Origin: Dendrosporobacter quercicolus
GTDB taxonomy: Bacteria > Bacillota > Negativicutes > DSM-1736 > Dendrosporobacteraceae
Direction: 5' to 3'
Length of the DNA stretch: 64,000 bases
NCBI RefSeq assembly: GCF_900104455.1
Contig: NZ_FNHB01000012.1
Coordinates: 45,226 to 109,225 of the forward strand
Positions 8,040 through 16,418 of the stretch are shown here, one piece after another. The notes beneath the pieces are model-generated. The model was not told the DNA's origin. It saw only the letters and a list, made by a program, of their open reading frames with translations, and made no database searches. The stretch's first letter is position 1; each line of letters opens with the position of its first letter. Both the position numbers and the translations under genes were made by a program.

Positions 8040-9731
8040 TTACACCCCCTTGAGTTGGTTCCAGGTTATCCCGCCTGTTGGGAAGGGGAAAGAAGCCGGG
8101 ATCTGATCCTGGAAAGCAATCAGCCTTCTTGTCGCTCCGGCTGACCAGCCGCCAACCGCCCATTGATTGTCAGTGTCCAAACCGAAGTAGGCGGCATAAA
8201 CGCCGGGGCGATGAAACGCCATAAAGGCCGCGCCTGATCCGGCAGCTGTCATTACTATCCCGCCAAGATTGTTGGCCGCATTGCCAATGCCGGTTGTTTG
8301 CCCATAGGAAAAAACCGGCCGGGATGATGATAAACCGCCAATCGGCAGATATTTGCCGTCCGCTTCGGCCTTGGTATAGACGCTCGCCGGCGCATGCGCG
8401 GCTTGACTGTGATCATAGGCCACTTTGCCCCGGTCGCCGCGGTAAGCCGTTGTCGACGTTTCACCCAAGGCCAACGAGGATTTGCCTTGCCAGGCCGCTT
8501 TTTCGGCATCCGTCACAAACCGGTAATCGGCGCTTTGAGTAATTTCGGCCGCGTTATGGCCGTGAATGCTGGGCGGGTAGGCGCTTGGCTTGCCGGTTAC
8601 GCCTGTCCAGGGTACAGCCCCCGCTGTCCCGGTGATGGATGCAGGCAATATACCGCTGGCATTCAGCCGCAGTACTTTATTGGCCGACGCCGTGGCAACC
8701 ACTTCGGATGAATTTAGTTTCTGCCCAATTAGGCTGGTCATTGTAGCCGAAAAGTTCGGATCATTGCCCAGGGCATTTGCCAGCTCATACAACGTATCCA
8801 GCATTTCCGGCGCGCCGTCCACCATGGCAGCAATGCTCTGGTCAATGTAGTTGGTCAGGACTGTTTTCAAAGCCTGCAGGCGATTGGCTACGTCATGGGC
8901 GTCATTGGCGTTAGCGGTATGGGTGTTCAAATTGCCCTGCACCGCATTAGCCTTGCTTGTGGCGTCACTGGCTGCTGTACTGATAGCCGTATTCTTGGCC
9001 GCATCGGCCTTGGCTTGCGCCCCGGCAGGGGTCTCCGCGCCGATCTGGGCGACGGTAACGCTGTGCGGATTGTTTTTGTTGGCGGTATGACTGTTCACAC
9101 TGGCCTGCACCGCATTAGCCTTGCCTGTAGCGTCAAGCGCGGCAGCGGCAATGGCGTTGGCCTGGGCGGCACTGGCTTTGGCAGTCGCATCCTGCGCCGC
9201 CGCGCTAATTGCCGCAGCTTTGGCGGTGTCCGCTTTCGCTTGTGCGCCATCCGGTGTTTCCGCGCCGATTTGCGTGACTGTTACCCCATGCGGATTTTGC
9301 TTGTTGGCAGCATGGGCGGTCAGCCGGTTGTCGAGCTGCGCGACGGCTTTATCATTGGCCGCTTTATACCGCTCCACTTCCTCTTGCGTGGCGGTCATGG
9401 ATTGTTGCAGCCCGTTTACATCATCGGCCTCAACTGTGTCGCCCGGCGTTTCGTAAGTCACATAAACTTTTGCCACATCGGCAAATACTTTGATATGCCG
9501 CCGCCAGGGCGTTTCCGCCGGTACGGAAATGATATAGTTAATGATCTCCTGCCCGGTCAGCTTGGAACCGGTGTATACCCGGATACTATTATTGGTGATG
9601 TTGTCATGGGCCAGCAGGCCTTCATATTTACTGGCTGTAATGGGCAGTTCTTCTTCCATGACATAGACGCTGCCATCTGTCTTTTTGTTGAGTTTGGCCG
9701 GAAATTGGTCAATCTCTAAAGGATAGGCCAT
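8040..9731 (-). CDS. Tail fibre 1, large, with internal repeats
   Basis: 563 residues. Residues 1-120 form a globular region (ITASKYEGLLAHDNITNNSI). The centre has three repeats of the form HTANKNNPHSVTVAQIGAET followed by a helix rich in Ala, Lys and Asp, a coiled-coil shaft. The C-terminal third has ALGETSTTAYRGDRGKVAYD, AEADGKYLPIGG and a closing tip with GGITWNQLKGV. It is likely a trimeric fibre. Its position between baseplate J and the DUF2313 protein is unusual for the PBSX-type order. Confidence 0.8.
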   Translation of the reverse strand: MAYPLEIDQFPAKLNKKTDGSVYVMEEELPITASKYEGLLAHDNITNNSIRVYTGSKLTGQEIINYIISVPAETPWRRHIKVFADVAKVYVTYETPGDTVEADDVNGLQQSMTATQEEVERYKAANDKAVAQLDNRLTAHAANKQNPHGVTVTQIGAETPDGAQAKADTAKAAAISAAAQDATAKASAAQANAIAAAALDATGKANAVQASVNSHTANKNNPHSVTVAQIGAETPAGAQAKADAAKNTAISTAASDATSKANAVQGNLNTHTANANDAHDVANRLQALKTVLTNYIDQSIAAMVDGAPEMLDTLYELANALGNDPNFSATMTSLIGQKLNSSEVVATASANKVLRLNASGILPASITGTAGAVPWTGVTGKPSAYPPSIHGHNAAEITQSADYRFVTDAEKAAWQGKSSLALGETSTTAYRGDRGKVAYDHSQAAHAPASVYTKAEADGKYLPIGGLSSSRPVFSYGQTTGIGNAANNLGGIVMTAAGSGAAFMAFHRPGVYAAYFGLDTDNQWAVGGWSAGATRRLIAFQDQIPASFPFPTGGITWNQLKGV

Positions 9732-9734
9732 ATG

Positions 9735-10772
9735 TTACACCCCCAGATCAATATTGCCCAAAACTGGAATTTCCTCGCCGGACAGGGCAACATTGGCGGC
9801 AGCGCCGTTTAAGGTCAGGCCGCTGTAGTCGTCCACACCGGGAATACTGAGCAGTAATGTGCCGATTCGGGCATGGCTGACATAGCTGCTGGAAAAAGCA
9901 ATTTCTTTCAGATAACCGTCAACCGCTGACAGGAAAGCGTCATACACGCGCTGCAGGGCAATGGCCGGTGCCAGGGTGACGGCAGCCGTCACAATGATGG
10001 CCTTGCCGGTCGCTGAAACGACCGTGACGGTTGCGCCAATGGGCCGGACGGTTTCCAGGTATTGGGCGACAGTGGTTACCAAGGCCGGTATGGCCGGCTG
10101 CATGTCGGAATCAGCAATCGCTATTTTTACTGTCCCGTTGCCATTCCACAGCGGGAATACTTTGGCATCGCCCACTCCGGCCACCTCCCGCGCCCATTGT
10201 TTGTAATGATAGATGTTGCCGCTGGTGATCGGCTGCCGCACCCGGAAGTGATACCGTTCACGCAGGGAATCGTCAGTTTCTTCATCCTCGCCAGGTGTGA
10301 GAATGTCGGCCAATTCCGCTTTGGCCAAGCCATCGGTGTAATCGACCGGCACCATGTTGCCGAACGGGATATTTCCCGCAGCGCCGGCTGTCTCACATTG
10401 CAGGGTGAACTGGCCGGCGCTGATTTTTTCTACTGTGACATAATGCAAACCTTCCAGGGTAAACCGGGAACCAAGCGGAACATCCATAGCCGCATTACTG
10501 GCGGTATAAAAAAAGCCCTTACGCAAGGCATAAGTGGCGGCAATCCGGTCTATCCCCATTTCGGCCGCTCTCATGGCTAAATATTCAGCGCGAGAGGTGT
10601 CAGCAAAAGCCAATTGCAGGTTAAGGTCTAGTTCAATATAGGCCTGGGTTAGCTCGGCAGCGGCCGGCGCTAAGGCGTCATAAATGACGCTGCCTTCCCG
10701 CTTATCCAGCGTGTTGGGCACCAGGCCCAACATACGCTGTAAGATAGTTTCATAAGTCATAGCTTCATACAT
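9735..10772 (-). CDS. Baseplate J-like protein (XkdT)
   Basis: 345 residues, the normal length. Typical features are an N-terminal LDKREGSVIYDALAPAAAEL, the middle PFGNMVPVDYTDGLAKAE, ETDDSLRERYHFRVRQPITSG (about residue 165), and a C-terminal IPGVDDYSGLTLNG. In contractile tails this family forms the wedge/outer baseplate. The start overlaps the end of the preceding gene by 8 bases, showing translational coupling. Confidence 0.9.
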   Translation of the reverse strand: MYEAMTYETILQRMLGLVPNTLDKREGSVIYDALAPAAAELTQAYIELDLNLQLAFADTSRAEYLAMRAAEMGIDRIAATYALRKGFFYTASNAAMDVPLGSRFTLEGLHYVTVEKISAGQFTLQCETAGAAGNIPFGNMVPVDYTDGLAKAELADILTPGEDEETDDSLRERYHFRVRQPITSGNIYHYKQWAREVAGVGDAKVFPLWNGNGTVKIAIADSDMQPAIPALVTTVAQYLETVRPIGATVTVVSATGKAIIVTAAVTLAPAIALQRVYDAFLSAVDGYLKEIAFSSSYVSHARIGTLLLSIPGVDDYSGLTLNGAAANVALSGEEIPVLGNIDLGV

Positions 10773-11178
10773 GATTGAATTGCACCTCCTTGCTCAACTC
10801 CAGTGTGCCTGCAGTTGTCACCACCGTGAATAGCGCCGTCACATCACCTTTCTTGTGGCTGAGCTGAAAGTCCGTGACATCGCTTATTCGGTCATCGTAC
10901 AGCAGCGCTTCTTTGATGCGCCGCGGCAGCTCCGAATAGACATACGGCAACGGCTGTCCAAATAGAGCCTCTAGCTCAATGCCATAGCCCCAGCTGTAGA
11001 TGATATAGCGGTATCGCTCCGTACTAAGGATTTTATAACAAGCCTGCTCAATCGCCTCCAGATCATTGGTATAGTTGCGAATGGTTTCATCCTCAAAGTT
11101 CATTTTGTAGGTAAGATTAGGATATTGGACCTCTTGAATATCCTGTAAAAAAGTTGTCTTGCCGGCAACCGGTATCAA
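10765..11178 (-). CDS. Baseplate wedge protein, XkdS-like (DUF2634)
   Basis: I place the start at a TTG with GGAGGTGC about 9 bases upstream, giving 137 residues; a longer reading frame to the right is out of phase with the real upstream gene. The protein shows TYKMNFEDETIRNYTNDLEA, YIIYSWGYGIELEALFG and DVTDFQLSHKKGDVTALFTV, which fit gp25/XkdS-like wedge proteins of contractile baseplates. Flanked by XkdR- and XkdT-like genes in the standard order. Confidence 0.85.
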   Translation of the reverse strand: MIPVAGKTTFLQDIQEVQYPNLTYKMNFEDETIRNYTNDLEAIEQACYKILSTERYRYIIYSWGYGIELEALFGQPLPYVYSELPRRIKEALLYDDRISDVTDFQLSHKKGDVTALFTVVTTAGTLELSKEVQFNHV

Positions 11179-11194
11179 ACAGCATGCACCTCCT

Positions 11195-11605
11195 TCACAG
11201 CCACTGCCCACGCAGATGGGTATGCGCAAATACGCGTCCCAGGACAATAAACGCCTGCCCGCCTTTCTTTTGCAGCATGAATACCTTTTCGCCCACCTGC
11301 AGGCCGTTGTAGACAGTGATTTTTTTGCGCCCTTTATAATCATGGTCATGACCGGCAAATTCGGCGTAACCCCCGCCGCCGGCTCTAATCTCAGTGACAT
11401 GGCTGACTTCAATATCCACTTCATAATCCCGAACAGCGTCTGTAAGCCAAAGATATTCCGCGTCCAGAATTTCCTGCTGCTCGGTCTTGATTGTGAGCGG
11501 ATTAACCGTTTCCACCGTCCCCACAATCCAGTCAGAGGGATAGCCGGCTTCAACAGCTGAAACCGCCGCTTTTTTGATAAGGAAAACAACGTCCCGGTCA
11601 GGCAT
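11195..11605 (-). CDS. XkdR-like baseplate protein (DUF2577)
   Basis: 136 residues. It contains DWIVGTVETVNPLTIKTEQQ, HVTEIRAGGGGYAEFAGHDH and VGEKVFMLQKKGGQAFIVLG, typical of the small OB-fold-like DUF2577 proteins that follow the hub gene in PBSX-type tails. Its start overlaps the end of the hub gene by 8 bases. Confidence 0.8.
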   Translation of the reverse strand: MPDRDVVFLIKKAAVSAVEAGYPSDWIVGTVETVNPLTIKTEQQEILDAEYLWLTDAVRDYEVDIEVSHVTEIRAGGGGYAEFAGHDHDYKGRKKITVYNGLQVGEKVFMLQKKGGQAFIVLGRVFAHTHLRGQWL

Positions 11606-12575
11606 TGATCACACCACCCCGGATTTCCAGGTCCATGGTATGCTCATTGTCCTGAAAATTATGAGTAACTTTGTCCACCAGCATATAGTGCTGATTAAGC
11701 ACAACGTCACCCAGATCTAAGGATACGCCGATCGCGCTGCCGCCTCTGACGCGAGTGTCGCCAAGCGCGTTTTTAATGGTCAGGCTGCGTGTGGCCTGGT
11801 TGTAGGTTTTTAGCAGCTGCTGGACCAGCGTAACCGCGTTGGCGACCTGCTTATCGTCGATGGATTCGCAGTATTGCAGGAGCCCCCAGCGGGCGATGCT
11901 TTGGCTGTTGAGTATGATATAGGGCTCCCGCTTCTGCGTTTCCTCGTTATCGAAATATAGTTTGATTTTGTTATAGGTATCCCGGTCAATGCTGGATGTA
12001 TAGGTAAAATCTTCGGCAGTTTCCGCATCGATCAGGATATCCACCCGCATGTTCCTGGCATTCTGCAGCATTAGCCTGCCGAAATCATCATAGAGGACAT
12101 AGACCTCGCCGGTGGCCTTCCGCGTCAAATCTAAGGCCGTCAGGATGATGTCAAACAGGGTTTGGTTGTTGTCGCGCCGGCGCGGGATCGTGTAGCCGGT
12201 GTTTTCTATTTCACCGGGTTCCAGGCCAAAATCTGCCGCAATGCTTCTGATCACTTCATCGGCCCGCAGATTGGAGTAGTTTTTAATTTCCTTGTTTTTT
12301 AGATAGCGCAGCTGATCATACGCAGTAACCGTGATGATCTGATCTTTATTTCGGATTTTTGTAAAAACGTAGCCGGCAAACATGTTTTTGTTGTCAATGC
12401 TCATCTTTACGGGATCGCCCTCGGCAAAATCCAGCATCGCATCATTTACCGCTTTAAAGGACAGTCTTCCCGGAACGCCCTTGCGTTCCCACTCCAACTG
12501 AACGCCATCGCAGACGACCGGCTGATAAATTTTGTCTGTACTTCGATTTTGAATCATTAACTGGACTGTCGGCAT
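11598..12575 (-). CDS. Tail hub protein, XkdQ-like
   Basis: 325 residues from the ATG with GGGTGAT upstream. The sequence reads as a hub protein: early VQLMIQNRSTD, GVPGRLSFKAVND, then VTAYDQLRYLKNKEI, a TRKATGEVYVLYDDFGRLML stretch, and closing VTHNFQDNEHTMDLEIRGG. This family (gp27/gpD-like) sits on the tube end under the baseplate. It lies between LysM-type XkdP and XkdR as in PBSX. Confidence 0.85.
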   Translation of the reverse strand: MPTVQLMIQNRSTDKIYQPVVCDGVQLEWERKGVPGRLSFKAVNDAMLDFAEGDPVKMSIDNKNMFAGYVFTKIRNKDQIITVTAYDQLRYLKNKEIKNYSNLRADEVIRSIAADFGLEPGEIENTGYTIPRRRDNNQTLFDIILTALDLTRKATGEVYVLYDDFGRLMLQNARNMRVDILIDAETAEDFTYTSSIDRDTYNKIKLYFDNEETQKREPYIILNSQSIARWGLLQYCESIDDKQVANAVTLVQQLLKTYNQATRSLTIKNALGDTRVRGGSAIGVSLDLGDVVLNQHYMLVDKVTHNFQDNEHTMDLEIRGGVINA

Positions 12576-12609
12576 CGCATCACCCGCTTTCAAAAATATT
12601 CAAATGCTT

Positions 12610-13296
12610 TCACTCTAATTTTAAGACCGCTCCCTTGATCACCTTATTATCCCGAATGCCGTTTGTTTCAGCCACGCTGCGCCAGTCCAGGCTGCCGCCC
12701 GCGGCCCGCCGGCAGGCCTCCCACAGTGACATATTTGCGGCAGCCTTGTAAGCCTTGGGTACTTCCTTCGTTGTTGGCCGCGTTTTTTTAACGGTTGCTA
12801 CCTCTTCGCCCTTTTCATTTTTGGTGATCATCAATTCCTTGGTTGCATAAGGCCGGTACTGCTTAAACCGCATCGGTACCTGCCAGTCAAAGCCGTATTC
12901 CGAGCTTTCATTGACGCTGTATTCTTCCAGCGTGACCAACAGGTTCGTATCGGACAAATATTCGAAGTTCTGTCCAAACCGGGCAATAATGAGTCGAAAC
13001 GGCTTATGATTCAGTTTCAGCTGCTCGAAGCCGGCAATATACTCTTTTCCATAAGTAATCCCCAGCGGCAAGCCCGACATTCTGGTGATAAAGGTAGCTA
13101 CGCCATAAACAGCAAAGGGATAAAATTGATTCGGCATCATCACTTCAAAACTGATCTCCGTCAGTCCCGGAGTTTTGATAATGTTGATTTCTCCTTCATT
13201 AATCAGATTGACGGTCTTATTCTTATTATTGATCTTAACCTCCAGCTTGGGAGGGGGAACCGGCAGTATTTTGTCATTGATAAAGAAATAATACAT
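12610..13296 (-). CDS. XkdP-like tail protein with C-terminal LysM-type end
   Basis: 228 residues; GAGGAGT ribosome site and a TAATG overlap with the tape measure stop. The N-terminal three quarters (PPPKLEVKINNKNKTV, GLTEISFEVMMP, LVTLEEYSVNESSEYGFDW) match the XkdP type. The last 50 residues (NMSLWEACRRAAGGSLDWRS, ending VIKGAVLKLE) form a short LysM-like module. The family is thought to bridge the tube tip and hub. Confidence 0.85.
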   Translation of the reverse strand: MYYFFINDKILPVPPPKLEVKINNKNKTVNLINEGEINIIKTPGLTEISFEVMMPNQFYPFAVYGVATFITRMSGLPLGITYGKEYIAGFEQLKLNHKPFRLIIARFGQNFEYLSDTNLLVTLEEYSVNESSEYGFDWQVPMRFKQYRPYATKELMITKNEKGEEVATVKKTRPTTKEVPKAYKAAANMSLWEACRRAAGGSLDWRSVAETNGIRDNKVIKGAVLKLE

Positions 13297-15287
13297 TACT
13301 CCTCATGCACCCCCTCTACCGCGTTAGAAATCCTCTCGCTGATGTACTGGCCCAGGCCGTCGATATACCCATCCAGATCGCCGCGATTATTCACCGTCGT
13401 TGACATGCCGGACATGTCGATTTTCACCGTGCTGTATTTGGTCTGGCTGATATACTCCCGGTCGGCGATATCCCGCATATACTTAATGTCTTCATCCAGA
13501 ATGCCAAGTGCGTCCTGAATGCCCTTGGTGTTTTTGGCGGTTTCCGCGTTGGCCGGATCATAACTGGAAGTAAAATTATTGGTGTTCGGCAGTTCCGGTA
13601 AATCGAGCATTCCTCCGATTTCGCCTGTCAAATTCTCCATGAACGTGCCTTCGCGGATATAGCCTGACCATTTTTTTGCCCCCTGGAAGTCTACCGTGCC
13701 AACGTGATCTATTGTCCCGATGTTCGTACCAAATAAGGAATTTAAACCGCCTGCCGCCTTGTTGATAATGTCAATCAGGCCATTGATCATCCGGGCCATG
13801 GTATTGACACCGATCTGACAGGCGTCAATCATGAAATTCATCGCGTCAGCGAAAGCATTCCGGAGGTTTAAGCTGGCCAATCCCCAAACCGCAAGCGCGG
13901 CCACCATGACGCCGACAATTACAGCGGCGACTGCTAGCAAAGGCGCGGAAACAGCCCATGTCGCCACCGCCAGCAAAGTCTGAGCAACGGTCACGCCATG
14001 GGTAGCCATAGCCCACATTCCTTTCGCCGCGACTACAGCCAACACCAGCCAACGGTATGCTGCTATCACAGCATTAACTGCCGTAATTGCAGCAACCTGC
14101 ATCCAGACATAAGCTGCAATCATTGCATCCGTAACTATATTGTAAAGCTTAGCAGCATTCAAGACTGCCCATCCGGCCGCCAGCCCCATAACGGCAGCCA
14201 ATACAAAAGGTATCGCTGCCGTTATTGCTTGAAAACCAATAACGGCAATCGCCGTGACCCAGCTAAAGGCATATCCCAGTACATTTCCAACAACAGAGGC
14301 CAGCCAGCTAACACCGTCAATCACCCCGGCAATCGCTGTACCGATAACCAGCAGCACCGGATACAGCCGGTTCAGCATACTGTGCAGATTTTTATTGTTG
14401 GCAATCCGGCCAACCGCCTCCCATACCGGCGTAAATGCCTGATAGGCCACATTCCCCGCCATAGTGAACGCCTGGCTGAATGTCACCGGCAGTTTCTCAA
14501 ACGCAGCGTTTGTTTCAGCAGCCGCGGCCAACATCGCCGACTTGACAATCTCTGAGGTAATCCGGCCCTCGTCCGCCATTGTCTGCAGCTCGCCGGTAGA
14601 AACATTCAGGTATTTTGCAATGGTCTTAACAATCGTCGGCGCCTGATTCAGTACTGCGTGCAAAGCCTCGCCGCTTAGCACGCCGGCACCCATGCCCTGC
14701 GTCAGCTGCAGCATTGCTGTCTGAATGCCGGCGGCGGAGGTGCCTGATATGGCAAACTGCTTGTTGACCTGCTCCAAAAAGGTAATTATTTCCCGATTGC
14801 CGGAAAAAGCTTCTCCGGCCAGCACGCCCAGGTTGCCGGCTGCGTCGGCCATTGCCTGATAAGCAACCCGGGCATTCATGGCCGAATGGAAAATCATGTT
14901 CTGCAATTGCGCCGCAGACTGCAGACCGTCGTTCATCACCGCCAGCCGGGCTGCTGTCTGCGCATATTCATTCGCCAGGCTCATGACGGACAGTGCGGTT
15001 TGTATATTGGAAATAGCGGCAACTGCCCTGCCCGCCGCTTTAACCGCCAGGCCGGCAAAGCCCGTCATAAAGCCGCCAGCCTGCTGAACGGCATTTCCCC
15101 CGCCGGTAAAACCGCTGTTGAGACGGTTCACTGCGCCTGCCACGCCAGCTAGTGCCGTATCCGTATGTGCTGTTGCCGCCTGCAGGTTATCCAGGCCGCT
15201 GGTCAGTTGGCGGGTAGAGCCGGTCATGTGTTGAATGGTGTTGGTAAATTTATCTCTCAGGGCAATCACGGTTTCCAGTGTGGCCAT
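13296..15287 (-). CDS. Tail tape measure protein
   Basis: 663 residues. The N-terminal domain (LRDKFTNTIQHMTGSTRQL) and the region LAGEAFSGNREIITFLEQV, GAGVLSGEALHAVLNQAP are typical of the TMP N-terminal family; the centre has several hydrophobic helices (residues about 310-470), and the end is rich in polar helices. Its length would set a tail of roughly 100 nm by the usual 1.5 Å per residue rule, which is an inference. It follows the frameshifting chaperone gene, with only 4 bases between them. Confidence 0.9.
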   Translation of the reverse strand: MATLETVIALRDKFTNTIQHMTGSTRQLTSGLDNLQAATAHTDTALAGVAGAVNRLNSGFTGGGNAVQQAGGFMTGFAGLAVKAAGRAVAAISNIQTALSVMSLANEYAQTAARLAVMNDGLQSAAQLQNMIFHSAMNARVAYQAMADAAGNLGVLAGEAFSGNREIITFLEQVNKQFAISGTSAAGIQTAMLQLTQGMGAGVLSGEALHAVLNQAPTIVKTIAKYLNVSTGELQTMADEGRITSEIVKSAMLAAAAETNAAFEKLPVTFSQAFTMAGNVAYQAFTPVWEAVGRIANNKNLHSMLNRLYPVLLVIGTAIAGVIDGVSWLASVVGNVLGYAFSWVTAIAVIGFQAITAAIPFVLAAVMGLAAGWAVLNAAKLYNIVTDAMIAAYVWMQVAAITAVNAVIAAYRWLVLAVVAAKGMWAMATHGVTVAQTLLAVATWAVSAPLLAVAAVIVGVMVAALAVWGLASLNLRNAFADAMNFMIDACQIGVNTMARMINGLIDIINKAAGGLNSLFGTNIGTIDHVGTVDFQGAKKWSGYIREGTFMENLTGEIGGMLDLPELPNTNNFTSSYDPANAETAKNTKGIQDALGILDEDIKYMRDIADREYISQTKYSTVKIDMSGMSTTVNNRGDLDGYIDGLGQYISERISNAVEGVHEE

Positions 15288-15291
15288 ACTA

Positions 15292-15926
15292 TCACCTCCT
15301 GCGTCGCCGGCCGGACATCGTTTTGCCTGTCTTTTTCCCGGCTGCTTTTGCCGCCTGGGCTTCTTTTTCCATTTTGTAGACTATGGCAGCCATAATAAAA
15401 GCGCGGTCTTCCGCCGGCAGGGCAAAGAACACACTGGGCGTAAGATGAAGCTTGTGCAGGCAGAAATAGAGGACGTTCGCCCAAACGTCCCCGCCTGCAA
15501 TTAGTTTTTTACTGTCTTGATCTTTTCGTCCATGCCGACTTCAAAGCCGGAAATTTGCTGAATCACATTGACCAGTTCATTGACTTCGCCCGGCAGCAGC
15601 ATAGCCCGCAGCGTGGCAATTTCGCCTACGCTGCCCCAGGAATCCTGCAGATCCTCCGCTTTCAGATTGGGATAAACGACAGATGCCTTCAGCATCTCAT
15701 CACGTACTTTGGCATTGTCGGTGACAACCAGCAGATTGCGGGGGTTATCCGGGCTGGGCACTTTCTTTTTGGCCTTGTCTAAAATTGCTTCGAATTCCTC
15801 GCTGGTCAGAGGCCTGAGTTCCCACTCCAGCGGGGTCCCTGCCGCGTCCAGAAAGCGTTCCGATGCCGCGTATTTTACATTTTCAACCGGGATAGCGCTT
15901 TCCTTAAAAAACGACTTCATATCCAT
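15292..15926 (-). CDS. Tail assembly chaperone, long form made by -1 frameshift (XkdN type)
   Basis: The short frame ends in GTA-AAA-AAC-TAA. Slipping back one base on A-AAA-AAC continues the frame as CTA-ATT-GCA and adds 70 residues (LIAGGDVWANVLYF, ALPAEDRAFIMAAIVYKM, then a basic tail ending SGRRRRR), giving 211 residues. The added part has protein-like composition and ends 4 bases before the tape measure start. In lambda (gpG/gpGT) and PBSX-like tails the long form binds tape measure protein while the short form is in excess; here this is inferred from position and the slippery site. Confidence 0.85.
15501..15926 (-). CDS. Tail assembly chaperone, short form (XkdN-like)
   Basis: 141 residues. 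Seen: PLEWELRPLTSEEFEAILDK, a middle ARDEML-like helix, and VYPNLKAEDLQDSWGSVGEI near residue 85, which are usual for XkdN-type chaperones. Its start sits on the stop of the tube gene. It is not a particle component in known systems but keeps the tape measure soluble. Confidence 0.9.
   Translation of the reverse strand: MDMKSFFKESAIPVENVKYAASERFLDAAGTPLEWELRPLTSEEFEAILDKAKKKVPSPDNPRNLLVVTDNAKVRDEMLKASVVYPNLKAEDLQDSWGSVGEIATLRAMLLPGEVNELVNVIQQISGFEVGMDEKIKTVKN
15504..15510 (-). other. -1 ribosomal frameshift slippery heptamer A-AAA-AAC
   Basis: Read on the minus strand, the zero-frame codons are AAA AAC preceded by A, an exact X-XXY-YYZ heptamer. It lies directly before the zero-frame TAA. 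A GC-rich stretch, GCAGGCGGGGACG, follows and could help pausing. Confidence 0.85.
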
Positions 15927-16399
15927 TATTGTGTAACCCCCTCAAGTTCCTTAAAGTTTTTGACAATCTCGAAATCTTCGAAAGTAAAATCAATGCTCTG
16001 CTCCAGCAGTTCCCCGTCGGCGTCAAACGCCGCAATGTCGCAGCCGTCAATATTGCAGTCTTTCAGAGTCACAATCCGGGATCCGGCATCGGACGCCGGA
16101 TCTTCATTGACGACCATCATATCAAAATAAATGTCCAGACCGCTGTCCTTGGCTTTTTTCACCATATTGGTAAACAGCGCTGTATTTTGGTATACGGTCA
16201 GACTGCCGGTGCCGGTCATCGAAACCGTCTTATGCCCTTTCATCATCCGGCCTAAAATGGGAACTTCAACCTTTTCCTTTTCCACCGTCGCTGTCAAATC
16301 CTTAGCCTGCAAGGCAAGGTGGCGTTCCCCGTTGACCGTGATATAACAGCTGGCCAGCTTGGCCAGCAAAACATCCTTGGCATGCATTGTTGTTCTCAT
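15926..16399 (-). CDS. Tail tube protein (XkdM-like)
   Basis: 157 residues from the ATG with GGGGG about 9 bases upstream; an ATG three codons earlier is too close. Family signature: KVEVPILGRMMKGHKTVSMT, then GTGSLTVYQNT, IYFDMMVVNEDPAS, and FTFEDFEIV at the end, as in XkdM. Hexamers of this protein stack into the inner tube that pierces the target envelope. It lies between sheath and chaperone genes as in PBSX. Confidence 0.9.
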   Translation of the reverse strand: MRTTMHAKDVLLAKLASCYITVNGERHLALQAKDLTATVEKEKVEVPILGRMMKGHKTVSMTGTGSLTVYQNTALFTNMVKKAKDSGLDIYFDMMVVNEDPASDAGSRIVTLKDCNIDGCDIAAFDADGELLEQSIDFTFEDFEIVKNFKELEGVTQ

Positions 16400-16418
16400 G
16401 TGTTTCATCCCCCTTTTC

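Noticed and set aside
10765..11589. 274-residue reading that would merge with the XkdS-like protein
   Set aside because: The first half is read in the wrong frame over the XkdR-like gene and looks unnatural; a TTG with a good ribosome site gives the normal 137 residues.
15266..15484. 72-residue minus-strand frame over the chaperone extension
   Set aside because: It is out of phase with the frameshift product, Cys- and Pro-rich, and lacks a start signal.
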